This document shows positions 39,953-50,743 of a DNA stretch of 64,000 nt, piece after piece. A model generated the notes under the pieces. It did no database searches. It had not been told where the DNA came from and was given only the letters and a program-made list of their open reading frames with translations. The translations under genes and the position numbers were made by a program. Source of the DNA: Xenorhabdus budapestensis (GTDB taxonomy: Bacteria; Pseudomonadota; Gammaproteobacteria; Enterobacterales; Enterobacteriaceae); NCBI RefSeq assembly GCF_002632465.1, contig NZ_NIBS01000008.1:90277-154276 (forward strand). The letters run 5' to 3'. Numbering within the stretch: position 1 is the first letter of the stretch; every line of letters begins with the position of its first letter.

Positions 39953-40443
39953 TTTTATTTCCTCTTAAATCTGCCAAGCTCTAAATGAGAGTAGTTCAAT
40001 ATATCACAACGTTATATAAGGAAGAGCTAGAATACATCAGAATATCGGGGTGGATGTTTATGTAGCAATATTAGATTTATTGCTACGGGGATTCCAGACA
40101 ATCCTCATACCTGTTCATGTACTATGTGCCAAAAACAGTAGTAGCATAGTGGTATACATAACAAAATGATTTAAATCGAGCGGCTTCGCAATCCTGCTTA
40201 GTAGTCAGAAAATCTGATACATTCCCGATGACAATCCTGATACCCTAACCCTACAGCTCTTGCTCTTAATGTAAACAATCTAATCCACAGATGAATCACA
40301 CAGATTATCAGTGATAAGATAGTGTTTTCGCCCAGCATGAGGTTCATTAGCGTTCTATCCTTAGCTGATTATATTTAGGTTTTGTCATTTCGATGGGTTG
40401 ACTGAGTGTCGATAGCCCAACCGAGTCAACAGGAATAAAAAAA
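39953..40443. other. 490-bp region between the Fic gene and mutS
   Basis: Divergent intergenic DNA. Contains a hairpin GTAGCAATA/TATTGCTAC (40062-40086) and, close to mutS, GTTGACT/AGTCAAC (about 40397-40430). On the minus strand around 40130-40340 short open stretches (for example FLTTKQDCEAARFKSF) look like a coding relic but match nothing I know. Confidence 0.4.
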
Positions 40444-43020
40444 TTGAATCAAATCAATATAAAAGAATCTCAAGCAAAGGATATAGATAGCCATACCCCT
40501 ATGATGCAGCAGTATCTGCGACTGAAAGCGCAACACCCGGACATTCTGCTACTTTACCGCATGGGTGACTTTTATGAATTGTTCTATGACGATGCCAAAA
40601 AGGCGGCAAAGTTACTGGATATTTCACTGACTAAACGTGGACAATCCGCAGGCCAGCCAATTCCAATGGCAGGGGTTCCTTATCATGCAATCGAAAACTA
40701 TCTGGCAAAACTGGTTCAACTTGGTGAATCTGCGGCAATATGTGAGCAGGTTGGTGATCCTGCCAGCAGTAAAGGCCCTGTTGAACGTAAAGTTGTACGT
40801 ATCGTAACTCCGGGTACTGTCACTGATGAAGCATTGTTGCAAGAACGTCAGGACAATCTTCTGGCGGCTATCTGGCATGACAGTCAGGGATTCGGTTATG
40901 CTACTTTGGATATCACTTCCGGTCGTTTCCGGGTTTCTGAAATGGCTGATGAGGACACCATCGCTGCTGAACTCCAGCGTACCCGCCCGGCAGAATTGCT
41001 CTATCCTGAAACCTTCGGTCATATGGCACTAATTGAGCGCTGCCACGGTCTGCGCCGCCGCCCAATGTGGGAATTTGAACTGGATACCGCAAGACAACAA
41101 TTAAATTTGCAATTTGGTACTCGTGACCTGATAGGTTTTGGTGTGGAAAAAACCACGCTGGCGCTGCGGGCTGCGGGTTGTCTGCTGCAATATGTCAAAG
41201 ATACTCAGCGTACTGCTCTGCCTCATATCCGTAATATCACGATGGAACGTCAGCAAGAAACGGTCATCATGGATGCTGCAACCCGCCGTAATCTCGAATT
41301 GACCCAAAATCTGTCGGGAGGTACTGAAAATACGCTGGCTTCTGTGCTCGACCAGTGTGTGACACCAATGGGCAGCCGCATGCTGAAACGTTGGCTGCAT
41401 ACTCCGATCCGTGACAGGAACATACTGGAAAATCGTCAGCAGGCTATTTCTGCACTCCAAGAGATCGGCTTTGAGCTACAACCATTTTTACGTCAGGTTG
41501 GTGACTTAGAACGTGTAATTGCCCGCCTTGCGCTTCGTTCCGCTCGTCCCCGTGATCTGGCAAGAATGCGTCACGCGTTCCAGCAATTACCTGATATTCA
41601 TCAGATTATGGCCTCCTCTGATTCTCCTTATATCCAAATATTGCAACAACGCATCGGTCATTTTGATGAGTTACAGACACTGTTGGAAAAGGCGATTGTC
41701 GAAACACCCCCGGTTCTGGTCCGTGATGGTGGTGTGATTGCAATCGGCTATAATGCTGAGTTAGACGAATGGCGGGCATTGGCAGATGGCGCCAGTGATT
41801 ATCTTGACAGACTGGAAATCCGCGAACGTGAAAAGCTTGGTATTGATACCCTGAAAGTCGGCTTCAATGCTGTGCATGGTTACTATATTCAGGTCAGCCG
41901 TGGACAAAGCCATCTCGTACCGATTCATTATGTACGCCGCCAAACCCTGAAAAACGCAGAACGTTACATTATTCCTGAACTAAAAGAATATGAAGATAAG
42001 GTTCTGACTTCCAAAGGTAAAGCACTCGCTATCGAAAAAGCGCTGTATGAAGAACTGTTCGATTTATTGCTCCCTCATCTGGCTGCGTTGCAAACCAGTG
42101 CGGAAGCTCTTTCAGAATTAGATGTTCTGGCAAACCTGACTGAACGCGCTGAAACATTGAACTATACCTGCCCGACCCTGACTGATAAAGCCGGGATACA
42201 AATCACGGGCGGTCGTCATCCGGTTGTTGAGCAGGTGCTCAGTGAGCCTTTTATTGCAAACCCATTAACGCTTTCATCGCAACGTCGCCTGTTAATCATC
42301 ACAGGGCCGAATATGGGGGGTAAAAGTACTTATATGCGTCAGACAGCCTTAATTACGTTATTGGCGTATATCGGCAGTTTTGTTCCTGCTGAAAAAGCCG
42401 TAATTGGGCCTGTAGACCGTATTTTCACTCGGGTAGGGGCTTCCGATGATCTGGCTTCAGGGCGTTCAACTTTCATGGTGGAAATGACCGAAACCGCCAA
42501 TATCCTGCATAACGCAACAGAGCATAGTCTGGTTCTGATGGATGAGATCGGGCGTGGTACATCAACTTACGATGGTCTTTCCCTCGCCTGGGCTTGCGCT
42601 GAAAATCTGGCTAACCGCATTAAAGCAATGACGCTGTTTGCTACTCACTATTTTGAATTAACGACACTACCCGAAAAGCTGGAAGGCGTGGTTAATATCC
42701 ATCTGGATGCTGTTGAACATGGCGATACCATCGCTTTTATGCACAATGTTCAAGAGGGTGCAGCTAGCAAAAGCTACGGGTTAGCTGTTGCTTCACTGGC
42801 AGGAGTTCCCCGCGATGTTATCAAACGAGCACGCCAAAAATTAAAAGAACTGGAGTCGCTCTCCAACAACGCAACAGCAGGTCATGTCGATACACCGCAA
42901 TTGGCGCTACTGACAGAAGAAACTTCTCCTGCGGTTGAAGCATTGGAAAATCTGAATCCGGATTCCCTGACTCCACGCCAAGCATTGGATTGGATTTATC
43001 GTTTGAAAGACATGGTGTAA
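40444..43020 (+). CDS. mutS: DNA mismatch repair protein MutS
   Basis: Recognises mismatches and small loops and recruits MutL. 858 residues (E. coli 853). The mismatch-reading motif is present in [16 protein letters not shown], Walker [10 protein letters not shown] is near 621-629, followed by [12 protein letters not shown] and ATHYFELT. The start is a TTG at 40444 with AGGA nine bases before; the next in-frame ATG (40501) would remove a conserved segment. Potential hairpins in the leader lie next to the ribosome binding site. A duplicated 16-base unit spans its stop codon. Confidence 0.97.
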   Translation: MNQINIKESQAKDIDSHTPMMQQYLRLKAQHPDILLLYRMGDFYELFYDDAKKAAKLLDISLTKRGQSAGQPIPMAGVPYHAIENYLAKLVQLGESAAICEQVGDPASSKGPVERKVVRIVTPGTVTDEALLQERQDNLLAAIWHDSQGFGYATLDITSGRFRVSEMADEDTIAAELQRTRPAELLYPETFGHMALIERCHGLRRRPMWEFELDTARQQLNLQFGTRDLIGFGVEKTTLALRAAGCLLQYVKDTQRTALPHIRNITMERQQETVIMDAATRRNLELTQNLSGGTENTLASVLDQCVTPMGSRMLKRWLHTPIRDRNILENRQQAISALQEIGFELQPFLRQVGDLERVIARLALRSARPRDLARMRHAFQQLPDIHQIMASSDSPYIQILQQRIGHFDELQTLLEKAIVETPPVLVRDGGVIAIGYNAELDEWRALADGASDYLDRLEIREREKLGIDTLKVGFNAVHGYYIQVSRGQSHLVPIHYVRRQTLKNAERYIIPELKEYEDKVLTSKGKALAIEKALYEELFDLLLPHLAALQTSAEALSELDVLANLTERAETLNYTCPTLTDKAGIQITGGRHPVVEQVLSEPFIANPLTLSSQRRLLIITGPNMGGKSTYMRQTALITLLAYIGSFVPAEKAVIGPVDRIFTRVGASDDLASGRSTFMVEMTETANILHNATEHSLVLMDEIGRGTSTYDGLSLAWACAENLANRIKAMTLFATHYFELTTLPEKLEGVVNIHLDAVEHGDTIAFMHNVQEGAASKSYGLAVASLAGVPRDVIKRARQKLKELESLSNNATAGHVDTPQLALLTEETSPAVEALENLNPDSLTPRQALDWIYRLKDMV

Positions 43021-43043
43021 AAATGACATGGTATAAAAATGAC
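43012..43043. repeat. 16-bp tandem duplication across the mutS stop
   Basis: ATGGTGTAAAAATGAC (43012-43027) is followed directly by ATGGTATAAAAATGAC (43028-43043), differing at one base. The first copy carries the mutS stop codon, the second the first ATG of the miaE remnant. Confidence 0.85.
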
Positions 43044-43589
43044 GGGTTTACAAATGAAATGTGATATCAGCCTGTTAGAGCCAATTTATCAATTTTTACA
43101 GTGTGAAACACCGGATCAATGGGTAGAAAAAGCACGACAACCGGAAAATCTTCCGGTTTTACTATGTGATCATCTTCTATGCGAATTAAAAGCAGCCCAA
43201 AGCGCCAATCGTTATGCCAAATCATTATTTCAGCATATCACGAACCATGAACCTTACACTTTGGTAGATAAGTTGATTATTGGGGCATATATTGAAGCAC
43301 GCTCTTGCGAGCGTTTCGTGAAACTGGCTCCCCATCTGGATGAAGAGTTGGGTAAATTTTATATTTCCCTGCTGCTTTCAGCAGCGCGCCATTATCAGGA
43401 TTATTTAACGCTGGCTCAATCTATCTCTAAAGAAGATTTACCGAAAGAGTGAAATATTTTGGTCAAATTGAAGCTGAACTTATTCAATCACCAGATCCCG
43501 ATTTCAAATTCCATAATGGAATGCCTATAAATAGTTACACTGATATAAATAGTGATTTCGTCAGAAATCATATTGTTCCAATAAATTAA
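43039..43589 (+). pseudogene. miaE: Broken tRNA-(ms2io6A37) hydroxylase gene
   Basis: MiaE is a ferritin-like diiron monooxygenase that hydroxylates ms2i6A at tRNA position 37. The first frame (43039-43452, 137 residues) matches the amino end (CDHLLCELKAAQ) and then jumps straight to ANRYAKSLFQHITNHEPYTL and the conserved IGAYIEARSCERF and SAARHYQDYL; roughly 100 central residues, including the helix with the EELHHFE-type iron ligands of full-length MiaE, are missing. At 43449 the family carboxy end continues in another frame (RVKYFGQIEAELIQ to FKFHNGMP), stop at 43587. An in-frame deletion plus a frameshift make activity unlikely. Located between mutS and rpoS. Confidence 0.85.
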
Positions 43590-43602
43590 CCAAATAACAA
43601 AT

Positions 43603-43637
43603 AAAAAGGTGAGCTAATAAGTCCACCTTTTTATTCA
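43603..43637. terminator. Bidirectional terminator between miaE remnant and rpoS
   Basis: AAAAAGGTG pairs with CACCTTTTT, with T-rich ends on both strands. It separates the convergent miaE remnant and rpoS. Confidence 0.85.
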
Positions 43638-43703
43638 ATTATCTCTTTATCTTTCAAATTACGGCTTTTTCAGCCATATCTTGAATTCTATTAGGCATAA
43701 AAA

Positions 43704-44699
43704 TTAAGTCCGGAATAATGATTCAATGTTCAAACCCTGGGTGTGCAGAATGTCTCTGAGACGACGCAACCCTTCCACTTGGATCTGACGGACTCTTTCC
43801 CTGGTTAACCCAATTTCTCGCCCGACATCTTCCAATGTTTCCGCTTCGTACCCAAGTAAACCAAAACGGCGAGCCAGAACTTCACGTTGTTTTGCGTTCA
43901 GCTCAAACAACCATTTGACAATACTTTGTTTCATATCGTCATCCTGAATAGTTGTTTCCGGCCCTGAATCATTCTCATCAGATAAAATATCCAATAATGC
44001 TTTATCTGAATCCCCACTAATTGGCGTATCAACGGAAGTAATGCGTTCATTAAGCCGCATCATACGGCTTACATCATCAACTGGCTTATCCAGTTTTTCC
44101 GCTATTTCTTCAACAGTTGGCTCATGATCCAATTTATGAGCCAGCTCTCTCGCTGTACGTAAATAAACATTTAGCTCTTTAACGATATGAATAGGCAAAC
44201 GAATCGTACGAGTTTGATTCATAATAGCCCGTTCAATTGTCTGGCGGATCCACCAGGTTGCATAAGTGGAAAAACGAAAACCCCTTTCAGGATCGAATTT
44301 TTCTACTGCTCGAATAAGACCAAGATTACCTTCTTCAATCAAATCCAAAAGTGCCAACCCTCGGTTGCTATATCTACGGGAAATCTTAACTACCAACCGC
44401 AAATTACTTTCAATCATACGCTGGCGTGCAGCAATATCTCCCCGCAATGCGCGTCTGGCGAAAAGAACTTCTTCCTCTGCTGTCAACAAAGGAGAAAAAC
44501 CAATCTCTCCGAGATAAAGCTGTGTTGCATCAAGAACTCTCTGGTTTACTCCTTGCAACAAATCCAAATCTTCATCAAGACTAGTTAAATCATCCTCGTC
44601 TTTCAGCAACGCTTCATCAAAGTCATCGGCTTCCATGCCACTTTCGTCTAAATCCGCCTCTTCATACAACTCATTAACTTTAAGCGTACCTTGGCTCAT
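43704..44699 (-). CDS. rpoS: RNA polymerase sigma factor RpoS (sigma-38)
   Basis: Stationary-phase and general stress sigma factor. 331 residues (E. coli 330), with region 2 ([20 protein letters not shown], then [16 protein letters not shown]) and region 4 ([19 protein letters not shown]). In insect-associated enterics it also affects host interaction. It follows nlpD by 53 bases; in E. coli the main rpoS promoter lies inside nlpD, and the same is likely here though I cannot place it. Confidence 0.98.
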   Translation of the reverse strand: MSQGTLKVNELYEEADLDESGMEADDFDEALLKDEDDLTSLDEDLDLLQGVNQRVLDATQLYLGEIGFSPLLTAEEEVLFARRALRGDIAARQRMIESNLRLVVKISRRYSNRGLALLDLIEEGNLGLIRAVEKFDPERGFRFSTYATWWIRQTIERAIMNQTRTIRLPIHIVKELNVYLRTARELAHKLDHEPTVEEIAEKLDKPVDDVSRMMRLNERITSVDTPISGDSDKALLDILSDENDSGPETTIQDDDMKQSIVKWLFELNAKQREVLARRFGLLGYEAETLEDVGREIGLTRERVRQIQVEGLRRLRDILHTQGLNIESLFRT

Positions 44700-44752
44700 C
44701 AGCTGCTCCTACCCATGATAATGCGGACAGGAGTTCAGGATCCTGCCCCGGT

Positions 44753-45787
44753 TTATCGCTGCGGAAGATAACGCAGCGGGTTTACGGATTTTTCCCTGTA
44801 TCTAATCTCAAAATGCAATCTTACTGAACTGGTTCCGGTGCTACCCATAGTGGCGATTTTTTGCCCTGCCTGTACTTCCTGCTGATCTCGCGCCAGAATA
44901 GTATCATTGTGAGCATAGGCACTCAGGTAGTCATCATCATGTTTTATTATTATTAGATTTCCATATCCGCGTAATGCATTTCCGGCGTAAACAACTTTTC
45001 CACTAGCGGCTGCAAAAACGGGTTGACCACGACTCCCCGCAATGTCAATGCCTTTATTCCCACCACTAGAATCTGAGAAACCTTCAAGAATTTTTCCTTC
45101 CGCAGGCCATCTCCAATTATTGATAGCCTTACTCGCATTTAAATCTGTCGCTGACGATGCTTTAGAGGTGGTATCGTCGCTATCAGAAACTGTTACTCTT
45201 GGCAACATTTTTCTAGGATTCTGCCTATCAACATTTGCAGGATACGCATTACCTTTTTGAAAATCAACCTGCTCAATTTTAGATTGAGTACTATTTGATG
45301 CTATTAATACACCATTCTTGGAGTTTGTGTTACCAATTCTCAGGACTTGGCCAACATTTAAGCTATAAGGTTCTGAAATACTATTTATGTGAGACAGTTC
45401 ACTAAAATCCTTACCAGTAATCCACGCAATGTAAAATAAAGTGTCGCCATGTTTAACTGTGTAAGTATCGCCGTTATAGCTGCCTTTAGGAATGTTCTCA
45501 TAATTGCGGTCATAGACGATCCCCTCTTGCCGAGCAGCCGTATTGCCAGCATGATTCACTGGATATTTATTATCTGAAGCACGATGTTCTATTGGTCGAT
45601 TTGTAGAAATGACAGGGGGAGAAGATGGCATAGGTATCGAAACCGATGGGCTCCGGGAGGACATTATTCTGTTTTTTTCCTGATTGTCTACACTCACTAT
45701 TGGTGCAGGGCGGTTCGTTGTATTACTACAACCTGTCAGAATTACTCCTACAATAATGCAGGTTATTATCCACTGTATTTTTTTCAT
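44753..45787 (-). CDS. nlpD: Murein hydrolase activator NlpD
   Basis: Outer-membrane lipoprotein that activates amidase AmiC during cell separation. Signal peptide with lipobox LTGC (Cys20), a LysM domain (YTVKHGDTLFYIAWITGKD and following) and a carboxy-terminal M23/LytM domain. The LytM zinc residues are degenerate: the HxxxD position reads NKGID and the HxH position reads RLH, as expected for a non-catalytic activator. 344 residues, shorter than E. coli NlpD (379). The ATG at 45787 follows GTAGGAA; an ATG 18 bases upstream is less likely. Confidence 0.95.
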   Translation of the reverse strand: MKKIQWIITCIIVGVILTGCSNTTNRPAPIVSVDNQEKNRIMSSRSPSVSIPMPSSPPVISTNRPIEHRASDNKYPVNHAGNTAARQEGIVYDRNYENIPKGSYNGDTYTVKHGDTLFYIAWITGKDFSELSHINSISEPYSLNVGQVLRIGNTNSKNGVLIASNSTQSKIEQVDFQKGNAYPANVDRQNPRKMLPRVTVSDSDDTTSKASSATDLNASKAINNWRWPAEGKILEGFSDSSGGNKGIDIAGSRGQPVFAAASGKVVYAGNALRGYGNLIIIKHDDDYLSAYAHNDTILARDQQEVQAGQKIATMGSTGTSSVRLHFEIRYREKSVNPLRYLPQR

Positions 45788-45958
45788 TAAGTTTCCTACT
45801 TTCATACCTTATTCCCCCATAAAGGCAAATATAAGTGATAAGCATGATGATTTATAAAGAAATTTAGATGTACAAAAATATTTAAAGCAAAATACTTTTT
45901 TATCTCAAAAAATGACGGCTAATTTAAAAATAGCGGCAAAAAAATATAAATCAGCAGA

Positions 45959-46585
45959 TTATGCCAGTTCGCCTTGGATCAGGGGTACAAAACGAACAGA
46001 TTCGATTACTTCACTATGAAAATCGTTCCCATAGCGACGTACCACTTTTAGCGACTGAGAACGTTCACCAACTGGTAACACCATCACTCCGCCGTCTGCC
46101 AGCTGATGTAATAGTGCCTGTGGTATTTCTGGAGGTGCTGCTGTGACGATAATGGCATGAAATGGCCCCTTTGACGGCCAACCATTCCAACCATCTCCAT
46201 GGCGGGTTGAAATATTATGTAAATCGAGCTGTTTTAACCTGCGCTTAGCCTGCCACTGTAACCCCTTAATACGTTCTACGGAGAAAACATGTCTGGCTAA
46301 ATGGGCAAGTATAGCTGTCTGATAGCCAGACCCCGTTCCAATCTCCAACACATTAGATTCAGGGGTCAAATTCAGTAGCTCAGTCATACGAGCAACAATA
46401 TACGGCTGGGATATAGTCTGCCCAGATCCAATGGGCAATGCTGTGTTTTCATATGCCTTATGCGCCAAAGCTTCATCAACAAAGCATTCCCTGGGAACTC
46501 TGGATATCACATCCAGCAGGTGTTCGTTCTGTATTCCCTGCTGGCGCAATTGTGTCAGCAAATTTTTCATTGACCGACTTAACAT
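45959..46585 (-). CDS. pcm: Protein-L-isoaspartate O-methyltransferase
   Basis: SAM-dependent repair enzyme that methylates isoaspartyl residues of aged proteins. 208 residues as in E. coli; the SAM motif [18 protein letters not shown] and [19 protein letters not shown] are conserved. The ATG at 46585 with GGGAGA just before matches E. coli and overlaps the surE end by 7 bases, indicating coupling. Confidence 0.97.
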   Translation of the reverse strand: MLSRSMKNLLTQLRQQGIQNEHLLDVISRVPRECFVDEALAHKAYENTALPIGSGQTISQPYIVARMTELLNLTPESNVLEIGTGSGYQTAILAHLARHVFSVERIKGLQWQAKRRLKQLDLHNISTRHGDGWNGWPSKGPFHAIIVTAAPPEIPQALLHQLADGGVMVLPVGERSQSLKVVRRYGNDFHSEVIESVRFVPLIQGELA

Positions 46586-47343
46586 TCTCCCATATCCCCG
46601 ACTTTCAACAACCAATCAGCTACCAATTCCTGTGCTTTATAGGCTGTCAAATCTACCTGCAAAGGAGTAATGGAGACAAACCCTTCTTCTACCGCAGCAA
46701 AATCTGTTTCCGGGCCAGCATCACGCTTTTCTCCCGGAGGACCTATCCAATAAAGCATATCGCCCTTGGGATCTTCCAGAGAATAAACTTCTTCAGCCGC
46801 ACTTCGGCAACCACATCGTGTTACCTTAAACCCTTTGATTTGCTCAATAGGTATATCAGGCACATTGATGTTTAGAATATTGCCGGCTCTCAATGGGAAT
46901 TTTTGTAACAGATTCAATAAACGTACAGTGACTTCTGCTGCTGTTTCATAATATTTGTCACCATCAAGTGATACTGCAAGGGCGGGTAACCCTAAATGAC
47001 GTCCTTCCATTGCAGCAGCAACTGTGCCGGAATAAATTACATCATCACCTAAATTGGGACCACAGTTGATCCCTGAAACCACAATATCCGGGCGAGGGCG
47101 AACTAAATTATTGACCCCCAAGTAAACACAGTCTGTCGGTGTTCCTTCCCGAACTGCAACATCACCGTTACTCAATACGCTGATACGCAAAGGACGATCC
47201 AACGTTAAAGCATTCGACGCACCGCTACGGTTACGATCAGGTGCAATAACCTGCACATGATATTGTTCCCGCAATTTAGCCGCTAAAGTTTGAATACCCG
47301 GCGCAGTGACACCATCATCATTACTTAGCAATATCCGCAGCAT
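46579..47343 (-). CDS. surE: 5'/3'-nucleotidase SurE
   Basis: Metal-dependent nucleotidase and exopolyphosphatase. 254 residues (E. coli 253), beginning [17 protein letters not shown] with the conserved Asp-Asp, then [15 protein letters not shown] and [20 protein letters not shown]. Overlaps pcm. In E. coli truD overlaps its 5' end, whereas here an insertion of about 500 bases intervenes. Confidence 0.97.
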   Translation of the reverse strand: MLRILLSNDDGVTAPGIQTLAAKLREQYHVQVIAPDRNRSGASNALTLDRPLRISVLSNGDVAVREGTPTDCVYLGVNNLVRPRPDIVVSGINCGPNLGDDVIYSGTVAAAMEGRHLGLPALAVSLDGDKYYETAAEVTVRLLNLLQKFPLRAGNILNINVPDIPIEQIKGFKVTRCGCRSAAEEVYSLEDPKGDMLYWIGPPGEKRDAGPETDFAAVEEGFVSITPLQVDLTAYKAQELVADWLLKVGDMGEC

Positions 47344-47585
47344 TAAAATATCTCATTGATTTTACTTATTAAAACATAGAATGATACTGTAACTTTCCCT
47401 ATCCATTGTCCTATTTTTATGGTGTAACTTACGCCCGGACAAGATCAGGATTGCCAGAAAATCGTTTGATCTTAGCATGAGGCAACCCGTTTTGTAGAGC
47501 GCTTTGCATTCAGCCTGTCTAAATAAGAAAATACTTACCATACAAGTCAGTATGTACTTACTTTTATTCAAACACCTGTCTCTGT

Positions 47586-47819
47586 ATGGCGATGCAATAC
47601 AATATTAAATTCCTCTTCTTTCTGAGGAATGATAAAAGAGTGAGTGATGACAGCAAATTGTTCGTCTGTTACAGAAAATTGATATGCCCCCTGACTGAAA
47701 TGGTTAAATTATCTATAGATATAATAAACAAAGAATCCTTAGAAAAAATAAAAGAAAGTGTATTTAAATTCACTAGTTGGAAAGGAAATAAAATTCCAGT
47801 CATATCGCTAACCATATGA
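47586..47819 (+). CDS. Small hypothetical ORF
   Basis: 77 codons opposite to the surrounding operon. The amino part has an ordinary composition for chance ORFs, but the carboxy part (VKLSIDIINKESLEKIKE) looks protein-like. No family recognised and no good ribosome binding site. It could be the tail of a degraded gene. Its stop lies inside the hairpin at 47797-47822. Confidence 0.25.
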   Translation: MAMQYNIKFLFFLRNDKRVSDDSKLFVCYRKLICPLTEMVKLSIDIINKESLEKIKESVFKFTSWKGNKIPVISLTI

Positions 47820-47822
47820 CTG
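47797..47822 (-). terminator. Probable terminator downstream of truD
   Basis: CAGTCATAT pairs with ATATGACTG around loop CGCTAACC. On the minus strand the stem is followed by GAATTTTATTT, so it could end ispD-ispF-truD transcripts before surE. Confidence 0.6.
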
Positions 47823-47856
47823 AAAATAAGTGAAGGGAATCAGAAATAAAAAATCA

Positions 47857-48906
47857 CTACTCAGCAATATCAGCAGTGTTATTTTTATCCTGATTAATCA
47901 ATTCTCTGACAACACTGGTGGCAAAGCTACCTGATGGCAAAGAAAAATGAAGAGTGACGGTTTGGTCATCCTGCCATTCCCAACGCAGATTAAGTGGTTT
48001 CACCAACATCGCTCTGCGAGCACTTTCTACACGCTCACGTTTAACTAATGCCCAAAGTAATTCGTAATCCTGCAAACATTGTTGCTCGAACCCCAGAGCC
48101 TGATGTTGTGTCCCTAATACTTTGTCACCCGGTAATGGAGCGGTGATCTGCAATTCTCCATCCATCACCCGCTGCTGTAATACGACCAGTTCAGATTCGT
48201 CAGCCACAAACCAACTACCACGCCCTGTTAACTGTAATGCGTCACCATTTTGTACCTGCTGATGCTCACCCTGCGCAATACGTATGCTGGTAATGGTATT
48301 AAACATAGCACTGCGGCAAGCAGAAAGGTAAAAGCTACGGCGATTGCGTTCTTTAACCTGTATTTCATTTTCTGCCCAACGTTGTGCCTGAACCAAATTC
48401 TGCCCATCACGCCCGAAACGCTGTTCGCCAAAATAATTAGGAACACCTGTCTGAGCTACCAGCTGCAAGCGCTTTTCCACTGATTGCCGATCAGAAACTT
48501 CTCTTAAAATCAGTGTAAAGTCATTACCTTTCAATGCACCAATGCGCAGTTTGCGTTTCTGGCGAGCGGTAGCCAGTATTTCACACCCTTCAAGCTGGAA
48601 TGCAGTTAGATCTGGATCTTGTTTTCCCGGCAGATGTAAACAAAACCACTGTTCAGTCACTGCATTACGATCTTTTAAACCCGCATAGCTGACAGAGCGC
48701 GCTGATATTTTGGAAAAACGAGCAAGATGATCGGCAACAAACTGAGTGTTACATCCTGTCTTACGGATATGTACCATTAAATGTTCGCCTTCTCCATCAG
48801 GAGAAAAGCCTAAATCCTCACGAACAATAAAATCTTCCGGTGCTGCTTTAACAACGCCGGTTGCTTCCGGGCGACCATAAAGCCAATGTAATTCACTCAA
48901 TACCAT
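47857..48906 (-). CDS. truD: tRNA pseudouridine(13) synthase TruD
   Basis: Makes pseudouridine at position 13 of tRNA-Glu. 349 residues as in E. coli; the catalytic Asp lies in [14 protein letters not shown], and [15 protein letters not shown] and GRGSWFV are conserved. Begins 2 bases after the ispF stop, so co-transcribed with ispD-ispF. Confidence 0.97.
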   Translation of the reverse strand: MVLSELHWLYGRPEATGVVKAAPEDFIVREDLGFSPDGEGEHLMVHIRKTGCNTQFVADHLARFSKISARSVSYAGLKDRNAVTEQWFCLHLPGKQDPDLTAFQLEGCEILATARQKRKLRIGALKGNDFTLILREVSDRQSVEKRLQLVAQTGVPNYFGEQRFGRDGQNLVQAQRWAENEIQVKERNRRSFYLSACRSAMFNTITSIRIAQGEHQQVQNGDALQLTGRGSWFVADESELVVLQQRVMDGELQITAPLPGDKVLGTQHQALGFEQQCLQDYELLWALVKRERVESARRAMLVKPLNLRWEWQDDQTVTLHFSLPSGSFATSVVRELINQDKNNTADIAE

Positions 48907-48908
48907 AC

Positions 48909-49382
48909 TTATTCCTTCACCAGCAAAGCCACCGCTTCACAGGCAATACCTTCTTTACGCCCAATAAATCCCAGTTTTTCAGTGGTTGTCGCTTTAACGT
49001 TAATGTCATCCATATGACACTCAAGATCTTCTGCCAGATTAACCCGCATCTGGGGAATATGGGGCAACATTTTAGGTGCCTGCGCGATAATTGTGATATC
49101 AAGATTACCCATCCGATAACCTTTTTCACGGATACGCCGATAAGCTTCTTTCAGCAATTCACGGCTATCTGCACCTTTAAAGGCCGGATCAGTATCTGGA
49201 AACAATTTCCCGATATCTCCTAAAGCCGCAGCCCCCAACAGAGCATCAGTTGCAGCATGTAAGGCAACATCACCATCTGAGTGTGCAATCAATCCCTGCT
49301 CATAAGGAATACGGACGCCGCCAATGATCAATGGCCCTTCTCCGCCAAATTTATGTACATCAAAACCGTGACCAATTCTCAT
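48909..49382 (-). CDS. ispF: 2-C-methyl-D-erythritol 2,4-cyclodiphosphate synthase
   Basis: Fifth enzyme of the MEP pathway. 157 residues; [13 protein letters not shown] gives the metal-binding Asp and His, followed by [14 protein letters not shown] and [12 protein letters not shown]. Start overlaps the ispD stop by 4 bases (ATGA). Confidence 0.98.
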   Translation of the reverse strand: MRIGHGFDVHKFGGEGPLIIGGVRIPYEQGLIAHSDGDVALHAATDALLGAAALGDIGKLFPDTDPAFKGADSRELLKEAYRRIREKGYRMGNLDITIIAQAPKMLPHIPQMRVNLAEDLECHMDDINVKATTTEKLGFIGRKEGIACEAVALLVKE

Positions 49383-50149
49383 ACAATATGTTCCTTTGAT
49401 TTTCGGGATAGATAAAACTCAGCCAATGCCAGATCTTCAGGTTGGGTCACTTTAATATTGTCCGCTCTTCCTTTGATCAGTACTGGACGATGGCCGCAAT
49501 ATTCCAATGCTGAAGATTCGTCCGTAATGCAAGCTTGCTCTGAAAGCGCTTTAATCAAGCAATCACGTAATAGCTGTAAAGGAAATAACTGCGGAGTTAA
49601 CGCATGCCAAAGACCATTACGATCAACGGTATGATCAACAAACAATGGGTTTACCGCAGATATTTTTTCCACCGGTGAAACCAGCATACGTTTCATTGTG
49701 TCCCTGACGGGAGCTGCCAGTAATCCACCACAAAACGATCCACTACTAACGGCAAGAGAGCATGAGTTTTTATCAACCAATTGCAGTAAGTTATCAAGGT
49801 CATCCCGGTGTAAACAAGGACGAGCTGCATCATGGACTAAAACCCAAACTGAACGTTCCGGTGAAAATCCTGACAAGTAATTCAGTCCCGCCAGCACAGA
49901 ATCAGCACGTTCATCACCACCAATAACGGTAGTGATACGCGGATCAGAGGCAATAGCCAATTGGTTAAATTGCGTGTCAGCAGGATTCAGCACAATAACA
50001 ATTTGCTGTATACGGGGCTGTTCAAATAATGCAGACAGCGTGTGTTCAATAATGGTTTTTCCCACAACATTAAGATATTGTTTCGGGCACTCTGATTTCA
50101 TCCGGCTGCCAATACCAGCAGCCGGGATCAAGGCAACTATTTCAGTCAT
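49379..50149 (-). CDS. ispD: 2-C-methyl-D-erythritol 4-phosphate cytidylyltransferase
   Basis: Third MEP-pathway enzyme; makes CDP-ME from MEP and CTP. 256 residues (E. coli 236) with [18 protein letters not shown] nucleotide-binding loop, VHDAARPC and [13 protein letters not shown] stretch near residues 125-145 ([20 protein letters not shown]) looks longer than in E. coli. First gene of ispD-ispF-truD; follows ftsB on the same strand by 68 bases. Confidence 0.96.
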   Translation of the reverse strand: MTEIVALIPAAGIGSRMKSECPKQYLNVVGKTIIEHTLSALFEQPRIQQIVIVLNPADTQFNQLAIASDPRITTVIGGDERADSVLAGLNYLSGFSPERSVWVLVHDAARPCLHRDDLDNLLQLVDKNSCSLAVSSGSFCGGLLAAPVRDTMKRMLVSPVEKISAVNPLFVDHTVDRNGLWHALTPQLFPLQLLRDCLIKALSEQACITDESSALEYCGHRPVLIKGRADNIKVTQPEDLALAEFYLSRKSKEHIV

Positions 50150-50217
50150 AAGATTTAGTCATAAAATTCAGTCATAAAAATATCGTGGGATAATGAAGAG
50201 CGGATGATTTATTTACG

Positions 50218-50553
50218 TTATTGTTCACTATTTTGCCCCAAAGTATTGCTGCTCACAGAGTGTTGTGAATTTTGTTTCGTTGTATCCGGCACCATGCGAT
50301 AAAAAGATTCGCCCAGCTTAATCATACCTAATTCATTGCGGGCACGTTCTTCAATTGCTTGCTGACCGCTTTTCAGATCTTTAATTTCAGCAAATAACTG
50401 GTCATTGCGTGACTTAAGGAAAAGGTTGTCTTTCTCTTGTTTTTCAACCTCATCTTTAATTCGCACATAATCGTGGATACCATTTTTGCCGAACCACAGC
50501 GAATACTGTAACCAGCCAAGTAAAACCAGTAATAGTAGCGTTAGTTTACCCAT
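50218..50553 (-). CDS. ftsB: Cell division protein FtsB
   Basis: Bitopic divisome protein forming the FtsQLB complex. 111 residues: amino-terminal membrane helix ([19 protein letters not shown]), then a coiled coil ([24 protein letters not shown]) and [20 protein letters not shown]. Located upstream of ispD as in E. coli. Confidence 0.96.
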   Translation of the reverse strand: MGKLTLLLLVLLGWLQYSLWFGKNGIHDYVRIKDEVEKQEKDNLFLKSRNDQLFAEIKDLKSGQQAIEERARNELGMIKLGESFYRMVPDTTKQNSQHSVSSNTLGQNSEQ

Positions 50554-50672
50554 TTCCGCCCCCAGAAAAACCCGCTAATCATCCCATAACTCAAGGAATG
50601 ACGCCACTATCACAAACTGCTTCTGAAACGTGATCATTAAGACATAATGAAAAGTATTAAATGAAATGAGTG

Positions 50673-50710
50673 TAGAAACACATTACCTCGCCTGCAATAA
50701 TGTGTTTCTA
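50673..50710 (-). terminator. Hairpin downstream of cysC
   Basis: TAGAAACACATTA (50673-50685) pairs perfectly with TAATGTGTTTCTA (50698-50710). Lies 34 bases past the cysC stop and separates the cys operon from ftsB; U-tract weak on the minus strand. Confidence 0.6.
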
Positions 50711-50743
50711 TCTACTCAGAGGATGGGAAATTTAAACAGGATA

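Larger units (their letters stand above)
47344..47856. other. 513-bp insertion-like interval between surE and truD
   Basis: AT-rich and absent from the compact E. coli arrangement. Holds a small plus-strand ORF (47586-47819) and a hairpin that may terminate truD transcription. No transposase or target-site duplication recognised. Confidence 0.55.

Noticed and set aside
40100..40345. Insertion-sequence remnant before mutS
   Set aside because: Short protein-like stretches on the minus strand match no transposase I can recognise and no terminal repeats are seen.
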